Source: Mycobacterium branderi
Lineage (GTDB): Bacteria > Actinomycetota > Actinomycetes > Mycobacteriales > Mycobacteriaceae
Assembly: GCF_010728725.1 (NCBI RefSeq)
Contig: NZ_AP022606.1
Span: 3,162,001-3,226,000 of the forward strand
Length of the DNA stretch: 64,000 nucleotides
Direction: 5' to 3'
In this document: positions 23,137 through 35,100 of the stretch, one piece after another
Layout: every line of letters begins with the position of its first letter
Numbering within the stretch: position 1 is the first letter of the stretch
Program-made: the position numbers and the translations under genes
Notes under the pieces: model-generated
Seen by the model: only the letters and a program-made list of their open reading frames with translations
Databases searched by the model: none
What the model was told of the DNA's origin: nothing

Positions 23137-26100
23137 CATCTTGTCGATGCAGGTGGCGGCGCGGGCCCGGGCTGCCGGTCTGTTGTGTCGGCCGCGTGAT
23201 GTGTTCGTCGAGCAGACGGTGGCCCGGCTGGCCGGTGTGGCCGTGTTGGCCGATGGTGAGGCCGGCCCGGTCGACGAGGGCACCGGGCAGGTCGCGCCTA
23301 CCCCGATCATGCGCTGGCTGGCCGACATGCGCGGCCCGGTGGATCAGTTCAACCAGACGATGCTGTTGCACGCCCCGGGCGGGGTTTCCGAGGCCGATGT
23401 GGTGGCGCTGTTGCAGGCGCTGCTGGATCGACATGCCATGTTGCGGGCGCGCGTCACGGATGGCGGCGGGGATTGGTCACTGTGGGTGCCCGAGGCCGGG
23501 TCGGTCGATGCGCGCGATTGCGTGCACTCGGTGGATGTGTTGTCGGTGCAGGCGGTGGCGGCTGCCCGGTCGCGGTTGGACCCGGCGGCCGGGGTGATGC
23601 TCAGCGCGCTGTGGGTGGCCTCGGCGGGCCAGCTGGCGTTGATCGTTCATCATCTGGCCGTCGATGGGGTGTCGTGGCGAATCCTGTTGGAAGACCTCAA
23701 CACTGCGTGGGCGCAGCGCCGGGCGGGCCAGCCGGTGGTGTTGCCCGCAGTCGGTACGTCGTTTGCGCGGTGGTCGTCGCTGCTGGCCGAGTACGCGCAT
23801 GCGCCCCACGTCGCGCAACTGGTGGGGACGTGGCGGCAGGCGGCGACGGCGCCTGCGGTGCTGCCGGCGGTGCGCCCGGAGGTCGATACCTATGAAAGCG
23901 CCGGGCACTTGTCGACGGAGCTGGATGTGGAAACCACCCGCATGCTGCTGGGGGAGGTACCGGCGGCGTTTCATGCCGGGGTGCACGACATCCTGCTGAT
24001 CGCGTTCGGGTTGGCGTTGACGGAGTTCTTCCACACTGGTGGCGCGCCGATCGGCGTCGACGTGGAGGGTCATGGCAGGCACGAGGAACTCGCTGCCGAT
24101 GTCGACCTGTCGCGCACGGTGGGCTGGTTCACCACCAAATATCCGGTGTCGCTGAATCTGACGGGGCTGTCCTGGGGGCAGGTGGTGGCCGGCGAGGCCG
24201 GGCTGGGAGCCGTACTCAAAGACGTCAAGGAGCAGTTGCGCGCCCTGCCTAACGAGCTGACCTACGGTGTGCTGCGTTACCTGAACACCGAGGTCGACTT
24301 GGCCGGCTCGGACCCGCCGATCGGCTTCAACTACCTTGGGCGGCTTGGTGTTTCGGCTGCCGAGGTCGGCGACGATGTATGGCGAATCAGCGATGAGGGC
24401 TTGTCGTTGACCGCTGCCGGTGCGGCGCTGCCGATGCCGCTGGCCCACACGGTAGATCTCAACGCCGCCACGGTGGACACCGATTCCGGTCCGCAGCTGC
24501 AGGCCAACTGGATCTGGGCGCCGTCCGCCTTGGATGAGTCGCAAATCGGTGAGCTGAACCGGTTGTGGTTCGAGGCGCTGGCCGGGATCTGCGCGCATGT
24601 GCGCCGCGGCGGAGGCGGGCTGACGCCCTCGGATATCGCCCCCGCCCGCCTGAGCCAGCGCCACATCGACCAGTTGGCCCAGCACTACCAGATCGCAGAC
24701 ATCCTGCCGCTCACGCCGCTGCAGCAGGGGTTGCTGTTTCACACCCGCACCGCCCTCGAGGGTGGCGAGGACTTGTATGTGCTGCAACTGAATCTCGCGT
24801 TAAGCGGCCCGCTCGACCAGCACCGGTTGCGTGAGGCGGTGCACCACGTCGTCGACCGGCACCCGACTCTGGTGGCCCGATTCTGCGAACAATTCGACGA
24901 GCCGGTGCAGATCATCCCGGCCGATCCCGCGCCGGGATGGCGCTACCTGGAACTCGATGCCGACCCCGATGAGATTCAGCGAGTCTGTGCTGCCGAGCGC
25001 GCCGCGGTCCGTGACCTAGCCGAGGAGCCGGCGTTTCGGGCGGTGTTGATTCGCACGGGCGATGAGCGACACCAGTTGGTGGTGACGGTTCATCACATGG
25101 TCGCCGATGGGTGGTCGTTGCCGATTGTGGTGGGCGAGATTTTCGCCGGCTATGGCGGGCAACGGTTATCGGCAGCCACGCCGTACCGCCGCTTTGTGGA
25201 CTGGCTGGCCGAACGCGACCATGACGCGGCACGCGCCGCATGGGGTGAGGTCTTGGCCGGTTTTGACACACCCACGTTGATGGCCGAGCCGGGCCGGTCG
25301 GAGTCGGGGCGGCGCGGTGTGGCCTCGTTCACGGTGCCGGCCGAGACCACCCGGGCGCTGGGCGAGTTGGCCCGCGCACGGCACGTCACGGTCAACACGG
25401 TGCTGCAGGGCGGCTGGGCGGTGCTGCTGGCCACGTTGACCGGCCGCCACGACGTGGTTTTCGGTACCACGGTGTCGGGGCGGCCCGCTGAGCTGCACGG
25501 CGCCGAGTCGATGGTGGGAATGTTGATCAACACGGTGCCGGTGCGCGCACACATGACCGCGGCCACCACCACCATCGACTTGTTGAATCAGTTGCAGCAC
25601 AACCACAACCACACGCTTGAGCATCAGCATGTGGCGCTTGCCGACATCCATCGCCTCGTCGGTCATGACCACCTGTTTGACACCCTGTTTGTATTCGAGA
25701 ACTATCCGCTCGACACGACCGCGCTGTCGAAGAGCGGCGGCGTGGCGATAACCGAGTTCAGCAACTGGGAATACAACCACTACCCGCTGGCCGTGCAGGC
25801 CCTGCCGGGTAATGAACTCGGTTTGCGCGTCGAATACGACACCGAGCTGTTCAGCCCCGCCGACATCCGCACGCTCATCGCGCGGTTGGAGCGGGTGTTG
25901 GTGGGGATGGCGGCTGATCCGGGTGGGTTGGTGTCGTCGGTGGGTGTGGTGGATGAGGTTGAGTGTGCCCGGTTGTTGGGGTGGGGTAATTGGGGGGTGT
26001 TGAGCGCGCCGTCGGTGTCGGTGGGGTCGATTCCGGCGGTGTTTGGTGAGCAGGTGTTGCGTGCGCCGGAGGCGGTGGCCGTCAGTTGTGGTGACCGTTC

Positions 26101-29100
26101 GGTGACGTATCGGGAGCTTGATGAGGCGTCGAATCGGTTGGCGCGCTTGTTGGTTGCTCATGGGGCGGGTCGTGGGCAGCGGGTGGGGTTGTTGTTGCCG
26201 CGTTCGGTTGAGGCGGTGGCGGCGATTTTGGCGGTGTTGAAGTCGGGTGCGGCGTATGTGCCGATTGATCCGGCGGTGCCGGTGTCGCGGGTGGCGTTTG
26301 TGGTTGGTGATGCGGCGCCGGTGGTGGTGGTTACGTCGGGGGGGTTGGTTGATCGGCTGGATGGTTTGGGTGTGCCGGTCATTGATGTGGATGACCCGGT
26401 GGTGGATGCCCAGTCCGGTGTGGGGTTGGCGGTGCCGGCTGCTGATGATTTGGCGTATGTGATTTACACCTCGGGTACGACGGGTGTGCCCAAAGGGGTT
26501 GCGATTTCTCATCGCAACGTGATCGAGCTGATGGCGTCGCTGGGCGAGGGCTTGGAGTTGGCCGGGCAGGTGTGGTCGCTGTGGCATTCGTTGGCGTTTG
26601 ACGTCTCGGTGTGTGAGATGTGGGGTGCGTTGCTGCATGGGGGCCGGTTGGTGGTGGTGCCCGAGTCGGTGGCGCGTTCGCCGGAGGATTTCCACGCGTT
26701 GTTGGCCGCCGAGCAGGTCAGTGTGTTGAGTCAGACGCCGTCGGCGTTTTATGCGTTGCAGACTGCTGATGCGTTGGCGCCGGAGTTGGGTCGTCAGCTC
26801 AAGTTGGAGACGGTGATCTTTGCCGGGGAAGCGTTGGAGCCGGCGCGTCTTGGGGGGTGGTTGCAGCGTCATCCGGGGGCGCCGCGGTTGGTCAATATGT
26901 ATGGCACTACCGAGACGACGGTGCATGCGTCGTTTCGTGAGATCGGCGCCGGTGATGTCGATGGTGTGGTGAGCCCGGTGGGGGTGCCGTTGGCGCATCT
27001 TGGGTTTTTTGTGCTGGATGGGTGGTTGCGTCCGGTGCCCGCGGGTGTGGTGGGTGAGTTGTATGTGGCCGGTGGTGGTGTCGGGTTTGGGTATGTGGGC
27101 CGGGCGGGGTTGACGTCGTCGCGGTTTGTGGCGTGTCCGTTCGGGGGGTCGGGGCAGCGGATGTATCGCACCGGGGATTTGGTGCGTTGGGATGCTGCGG
27201 GGCAGTTGAGCTATTTGGGGCGTGCCGATGAGCAGGTCAAGATTCGTGGGTATCGCATCGAGCTTGGTGAAATCCAGGCAGCCTTAACCGGTTTGGATGG
27301 GGTCGGGCAGGCGGCGGTGATTGTGCGTGAGGACCGCCCGGGTGATAAGCGGTTGGTGGGGTACATCACCGGCAGCGCTGATCCGACCGACGTACGCCAG
27401 CGGCTGGGCGAACGGTTGCCGGCCTATATGGTGCCGGCGGCCATTGTGGCGCTTGATGTTATCCCGTTGACGGTCAACGGCAAGCTGGACAAGCGGGCGC
27501 TGCCGGCACCGGAATATGCCGACGCCGATCGCTACCGCGCCCCGGCCAACGCCATCGAAGAACTGCTGGCCGGCATCTACGCCCAAGTCCTGGGCCTCGA
27601 GCGAGTCGGCGTCGACGACTCCTTCTTCGAACTCGGCGGCGATTCGTTATCGGCGGTGCGCCTTGTCGCAGCGATCAACACCGGTCTGGATGCCGGACTC
27701 GAGGTGCGTGCGGTGTTCGAGGCGCCCACAGTTGCGCAGTTGGCGCACCGCATCGGCGGCGCGGCGCGTCGGCTCGAGCCGTTGGCAGCGGTGCAGCGGC
27801 CGGCAGTGATCCCACTGTCGTTCGCCCAGCAGCGGTTGTGGTTCATCGACCAGCTGCAGGGACCCTCACCGATGTACAACATGGCGACCGCGTTGCGGCT
27901 GCGCGGGCGCCTTGACGTCGATGCATTGGGCCAAGCGCTGCGCGACGTGGTGGGCCGCCACGAGAGCCTGCGCACCCTGTTCGTCGCGCCGGAGGGCATT
28001 CCGCACCAGGTGGTAATACCGCCCGAGCGGGCCGATTTCGGGTGGGACGTCGTTGACGCCACCGCGTGGTCGCGAGCCCGGCTGGATGAAGCCGTAACCG
28101 CGGCAGCGCATCACACGTTCGATTTGGCTTCTGAAACCCCCTTGCGGGCAAGGCTTTTCCGCGTCCGCGACGACGCGCACGTGCTGGTAATCGTCGTGCA
28201 CCACATCGCCGCCGACGGCTGGTCCATCACCCCGCTGGCGCGTGACCTGGGCGCGGCATATGCCAGCCGGTGCAGCGGAGAACCCCCCGAATGGGGCGAA
28301 TTGCCGGTGCAGTACGCCGATTACGCGCTGTGGCAACGCGACCAGTTGGGCGATCTCGACGAGAGCGATAGCCCGATCGCCGCGCAGTTGGCGTTCTGGG
28401 AGGACGCGCTGGCCGGGTTGCCAGAGCGGCTGCAGTTGCCCACCGATCGGCCCTATCCGCCGGTTGCCGACCACCGCGGCACCCGGGTAGCGATCGACTG
28501 GCCGGCCGAATTGCAGCAGCGGGTGGCGCGAGTGGCCCGCGAGCACAACGCGACCAGTTTCATGGTGATGCACGCCGCCCTGGCTGTGCTGCTGGGAAAG
28601 CTCAGCGCCAGTGCCGATGTGGCGGTGGGATTCCCGATCGCGGGGCGCCGTGACCCCGCCCTCGATGAGCTGGTCGGGTTCTTCGTCAACACCTTGGTGC
28701 TGCGGGTTGATCTAACCGGCGATCCCACGGTCGCCGATCTGCTCGCTCAGGTGCGCGCGCGCAGCTTGGCCGCCTACGAACACCAAGACGTGCCGTTCGA
28801 GGTGTTGGTGGAGCGGCTCAACCCGACCCGAAGCCTGACCCATTCCCCGTTGGTCCAGGTGGCGTTGGCCTGGCAGGACCGGGATCCCGCTACCGGATTG
28901 GCGCTTCGGGATCTGCATGTCACGCCGATGCCGATCGATACTCGCACCGCCCGAATGGATTTGGTGTTTTCGTTGGGCGAGCGTTGGGACGAGGCCGGTG
29001 CCCCCGCCGGGATCCGCGGCGATGTGGAGTTTCGCACCGACGTATTCGACGCGGCCAGCATCGAGGCGCTGATCGAGCGGCTGCGGCGGGTGTTGTTGGC

Positions 29101-32100
29101 GCTCACGGCTGATCCCACGCGCGCGCTGTCATCGGTGGATCTGCTCGGTGAAGACGAGCGTGCCCGGCTGGACGTCTGGGGTAACCGGGCGGTGTTGACC
29201 GCGCCGATGACCGCGGTGTCGGTGCCGGTGTTGTTCACCGAGCAGGTGGCCCGTGTGCCCGAGGCGGTGGCGATCAGCTGCCAGGGCCGCACGATGACGT
29301 ACCGCGAACTCGATGAGGCGTCGAACCGGTTGGCGCACCTGTTGGTTGCGCACGGTGCGGGCCCGGGTCAGTGTGTGGCGCTGCTGTTTTCGCGGTCGGT
29401 CGAAGCCATCGTGGCGATCATGGCGGTACTCAAGTCCGGCGCGGCGTACCTGCCGATCGACTCAGGGCTGCCGTCGGCCCGCATCGAGTTCATGCTGGCC
29501 GATGCCGCGCCAATGGCCGCGATCACCACCGCAGCTCTGGCCGACCGGCTCGGCGGCCAGCACGTGGCGGTCATCGATATCGACGACCCCCGCATCAACG
29601 CTTATCCCGCAACGGGTTTGGCGGCACCGGCGGTCGACGACGTCGCCTACCTGATCTACACCTCCGGCACCACCGGGGTGCCCAAGGGCGTGGCCATCAC
29701 CCACCGCAACGTCACTGCGCTGTTGGAAACCCTGGACGCCGGGCTGCCCGCCGCCGGAGTGTGGTCGCACAGCCACTCGTTGGCCTTCGACGTCTCGGTG
29801 TGGGAGATCTTCGGTGCGCTGCTGCGCGGCGGCCGGGTGGTGGTGGTGCCCGAATCGGTGGGCGCCTCCTCGGAGGACTTGCACGCCGCGTTGGTCGATG
29901 AACGCGTCAGTGTGCTGACCCAGACTCCGTCGGCGGTGCAGGTGCTCTCCCCGCAAGGGTTGGAGTCGGCGGCGTTGGTGATGGTCGGCGAGGCATGTCC
30001 GGCCGAGGTGGTGGACCGCTGGGCGCCGGGGCGGGTGATGGTCAACGCCTACGGGCCCACCGAGACCACGATGTGCGTGGCGATCAGCGCGCCGCTGACA
30101 CCGGGGTCGGGAGTCCCGATCGGCTCCCCGGTGTCGGGCGCGGCGTTGTTCGTGCTCGACAGCTGGTTGCGGCCCGTGCCCGTCGGGGTGGTGGGTGAGT
30201 TGTATGTCGCCGGCGCCGGGGTGGCGTTCGGCTACGTGGGCCGGGGTCCGTTGACGGCGTCGCGATTTGTGGCCTGCCCCTTCGGAAGTGCCGGATCGCG
30301 GATGTATCGCACCGGAGACTTGGTGCGCTGGCGCGCCGATGGGCAGCTGGATTACCTGGGCCGCATCGATGAGCAGGTGAAGATTCGCGGGTATCGCATC
30401 GAACTCGGCGAGGTTCAGGCGGCGCTGGCCGGATGTGACGGTGTCCAGCAGGCGGTGGTGATCGCCCGCGAAGACCAGCCCGGTAACAAGCGCCTTGTCG
30501 GCTACGTCACCGGCACCGCCGATCCCGCCCAGATACGCGGCGCGCTCGCTGAGCGACTCCCGGCCTATATGGTTCCCGCGGCTGTAATGGCGCTTGACAC
30601 ATGGCCTTTGACGCCCAACGGCAAACTCGACACCCGGGCCCTGCCGGCCCCGGACTATCACGATGCCGGTTACCGCGCTCCGAGCAGCCCCACCGAAGAG
30701 ATCCTGGCGGGCATCTACGCGCAGGTTCTCGGCCTCGAGCGTGTCGGCGTCGACGACTCCTTCTTCGACCTGGGTGGCGACAGCATTTCGGCGATGCGGC
30801 TGGTTGCGGCGATCAACACCAACCTCGATGCCGGCCTTTCAGTGCGGGCGGTGTTCGAGGCGCCCACGGTGGCCCAGTTGGCGCCCCGAACCGGTCGGAC
30901 CGCACGGCGGCTGCAGCCGCTGACCGCGCGGCAACGGCCCGCGGTGGTGCCGTTGTCATTTGCCCAAAACCGGCTGTGGTTCATCGACCAGTTGCACGGC
31001 GCCTCACCGGTTTACAACATCGCGACCGCGCTGCGGTTGGGCGGGCCGCTGGATGCCGACGCGCTAGGACGGGCGCTTACCGATGTGGTCGGCCGCCATG
31101 AAAGCCTGCGCACTCTCTTCCCGGCAGTGGAAGCAACACCACGGCAGGTCGTCACCCCGACTGAGCGGGCCGACTTCGGGTGGGAGATCGTCGACGCGAC
31201 CGGGTGGTCGGCAGACCGGCTGGATGACGCCATCGGCACGGTAGCGCGCTACACGTTCGAGCTTGCTACCGAAATCCCCTTGCAGGCAAGGCTTTTCCGC
31301 GCTGCCGGCGACGAGCACGTGCTGGTGATCGTGGTGCACCATATCGCCGCCGACGGCTGGTCGATTACTCCGCTGGCGCGTGACCTGGCGATCGCTTACG
31401 CCAGCCGGTGCGCGGGGCAGTCCCCGGAGTGGGCCGAGCTGCCGGTGCAGTATGTCGACTACACGCTGTGGCAGCGTGAGCAATTCGGCGACATCGACGA
31501 CGACGACAGCCTGATCGCCACGCAACTGGCGTTCTGGGAGCAGGCTTTGGCCGGAATGCCCGAGCGGCTGCAACTGCCCACCGATCGGCCTTATCCGCCG
31601 GTTGCCGATCAGCGCGGCGCCACGGTGGCGGTGGAATGGCCGGCCGAGCTGCAACAGCGTGTGGCCCGGGCGGCCCGGGACCACAACGTCACCAGCTTCA
31701 TGGTGGTTCAGGCCGCGCTGGCGGTGCTGTTGTCCAAGCTCAGCACGAGTTCCGATGTGGCGCTGGGCTTCCCGATCGCCGGACGCCCCGACCCGCTGCT
31801 GGACGACCTGGCCGGGTTCTTCGTCAACACCTTGGTGCTGCGGGTTGACCTGGCCGGTGACCCCACGGTCGAAGAACTGCTGGCGCAGGTGCGGCAACGG
31901 GGAGTGGCCGCCTACGAGCACCAGGACGTGCCGTTCGAGGTGTTGGTGGAGCGGCTCAACCCGATCCGAAGCCTGACCCACCACCCGCTGGTCCAGGCGA
32001 TGCTGGCCTGGCAGAACTTCACCGGGCAAACCGACCCCACGGCCGGGGTGGGGTTGGGTGATCTGCAGGTCACGCCGTTGCCGTTGGATACCCGCACCGC

Positions 32101-35100
32101 CCGGATGGATCTGACATTCTCCCTGGCCGAACGCTGGAGCGAGACCGGGGAACCCGCTGGCATCGGCGGCACAGTGGAATTCCGTACCGACGTGTTCGAC
32201 GAAACCTCCATCCAGACACTGATCGAGCGATTGGAACGGGTGTTGGCGGCGATGACCGCCGAGCCGGCCCGGCCGTTGTCTTCGATCGATCTGCTGGACG
32301 CCGCCGAACATGCCCGCCTGGACGAGATCGGCAACCGCGCGACATTGACCCGGCCCGCACCGTCGCCGGGCTCGATTCCGGAGCTGTTCGCGGCACAAGT
32401 GGCTCTCGCCCCCGACGAGGTGGCGGTGACCTTCGACGGCGTGCCGATGACCTATCGGGAACTCGACGAGGCGTCCAACCGCTTGGCGCATCTACTGGCC
32501 GAGCGGGGTGTGGCAGCGGGACAGCGTGTGGCCCTGCTGTTTTCGCGCTCGGCCGAGGCGATCGTGGCCATCATGGCGGTGCTGAAGACCGGGGCCGCAT
32601 ATGTGCCGATCGACCCGGTCATGCCCGCGACGCGGATGCAGTTCATGCTCGCCGATGCCGCGCCGATCGCCGCAGTCACCACCGCGCAGCTGCGCTCGCG
32701 GCTCGACGGATACGACCTGACGGTCGTGGATGTCAACGACCCCGCGGTGGATGCCCAACCCGGCACCGCGTTGCCGGCGCCGGCCCCCGACGACATCGCC
32801 TACCTCATCTACACCTCCGGCACCACCGGGGTGCCCAAGGGCGTGGCCGTCGCGCACCGCAACGTCATCGAGCTGCTGGAGGCACTAGACACTGAGCTCG
32901 AGCTGTCACCGGGACAGGCGTGGTCGCAGTGCCATTCGTTGGCGTTCGACTTTTCGGTGTGGGAAATCTTCGGCGCGCTGCTGCACGGCGGACGGGTAGT
33001 GGTGGCACCCGATTCGGTGGTCCGCTCGCCGGAAGACTTGCACGCCTTGCTGGTTGCCGAACAAGTGAACGTCCTGAGCCAGACCCCGTCGGCGTTTTAT
33101 GCACTGCAAACCGCCGATGCGCTGGCACCCGAGCTGGGCCGAGCGCTCAATCTCGACGCTGTGGTGTTTGGCGGGGAAGCCCTTGAGCCACAACGCCTTC
33201 GGACGTGGTTTGACAACCACCCGGGTTTGCCGCGCATGATCAACATGTATGGCATCACCGAGACCACCGTGCATGCCTCGTTCCGGGAGATCGTCGACGC
33301 CGACGTCGTCCGCAATGCCAGCCCCATCGGGGTGCCGTTGGCACATCTGGGCTTCTTCGTGCTCGACGGGTGGATGCGCACGGTTCCTGTCGGAGTGGTC
33401 GGGGAGTTGTATGTGGCCGGCGCCGGGGTGGCCTGCGGGTATGTGGGCCGTGCCGGGTTGACCGCGACGCGGTTTGTGGCCTGTCCCTTTGGGGCGCCGG
33501 GAACGCGGATGTATCGCACCGGAGATCTGGTGTCCTGGGGCGCCGATGGGCAACTGCGGTATCTGGGGCGCGCCGACGAGCAGGTCAAGATCCGCGGGTA
33601 TCGCATAGAACTCGGCGACGTGCAGGCAGCCCTGGCCGGCTGCGAAGGGGTGCAGCAGGCGGCGGTGATCGCCCGCGAAGACCACCCCGGTGACAAGCGG
33701 CTGGTGGGTTATGTGACCGGGACCGTCGACGCCGCCGCGGTGCGCAGCGCGGTGGCCGAGCGGCTGCCGGCATACATGGTGCCGGCCGCGGTGGTGGTGA
33801 TCGAGGCGCTGCCGCTGACCCCCAACGGCAAACTCGACACCCGCGCCCTACCTGCACCCGAATACCAGAGTGGCGATCGTTTCCGCGCGCCGGACAACGT
33901 CACCGAGGAGATCCTGGCCGGCATCTACGCCCAGGTGCTCGGCTTGGAGCACGTCAGTGTCGACGAGTCGTTCTTCGAACTCGGCGGGGACAGCATTTTG
34001 TCGATGCAGGTGGTGGCGCGCGCCCGCGCCGCCGGACTGGTCTGCCGGCCGCGCGATATTTTCGTCGAGCAGACCGTGGCCCGCCTGGCCCGGGTGGCCC
34101 GGGTGGCCGACGGCGAGAGCGGCCCCCTCGACGACGGCAGTGGTCGGGTGGCCGCGACACCGATCATGCGCTGGCTGCACAGCATGGACGGCGCGGTTGA
34201 ACAGTTCAACCAGACGATGCTGCTGCAAGCCCCGGCGGGAGCCACCGAGACCGATGTGGTTGTGCTGCTGCAGGCCTTGCTGGATCGGCATGCCATGCTG
34301 CGGGCGCGTACCGACGACGACGGATTGACCGTGCCGGCGCCCGGTTCCGTCGATGCCGGGGACTGCCTGCAGACCGTTGACGCGCTCTCCGACGAGGTGC
34401 TGGTGGCGGCGCGCGCTCGGCTGAACCCGGCCGCCGGGCTAATGCTCAGCGCGCTCTGGGTTGCCTCCACGGAGCAGCTGGTGCTGATCGTTCACCACCT
34501 GGCCGTCGACGGGGTGTCGTGGCGAATCCTGTTGGAGGACCTCAACATCGCCTGGACCCAGCGTCGCAGCGAGCAGCCGCTTGCATTGCCGGCGACGGGC
34601 ACCTCGTTTGCGCGATGGTCCTCGCTGCTCGCCGAGCACGCGCGCCAGCCGGAGGTGGTGCAGCAGGCGGGCGTGTGGCGCCGGGTGGCCGCAGCGCCCG
34701 CAGCGTTGCCGCCAGTGCGCCCGGAGGTCGACACGTTTGCCACCGCCCGGCATCTGACGGCGACCTTGGACGTCGACGCCACCCGCATGCTGCTGGGCGA
34801 GGTGCCGGCGGCGTTTCACGCCGGGGTGCACGACATCCTTTTGATCGCGTTCGCCTTGGCGTGGACGGAGTTCTTGGACAATCCCGGCGCGCCGATCGGC
34901 ATCGACGTCGAGGGGCACGGGCGCCACGAGGAGCTCGCCGCCGATGTAGACCTGTCCCGCACCGTGGGGTGGTTCACCACGAAGTATCCGGTGGCCTTGA
35001 CGGTCGGTGGACTGGACTGGACGCACGTCAAGGCCGGTGACACCGGACTCGGCGCGCTGATCAAGGACGCCAAAGAACAGCTTCGCGCCCTGCCCGATGC

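Noticed and set aside
25166..26998. Antisense open frame of about 610 codons over A2
   Set aside because: His/Arg/Thr-rich, no domain, and explained by the G+T-skewed sense strand of the NRPS; a similar one covers A1 at 21136-22131.
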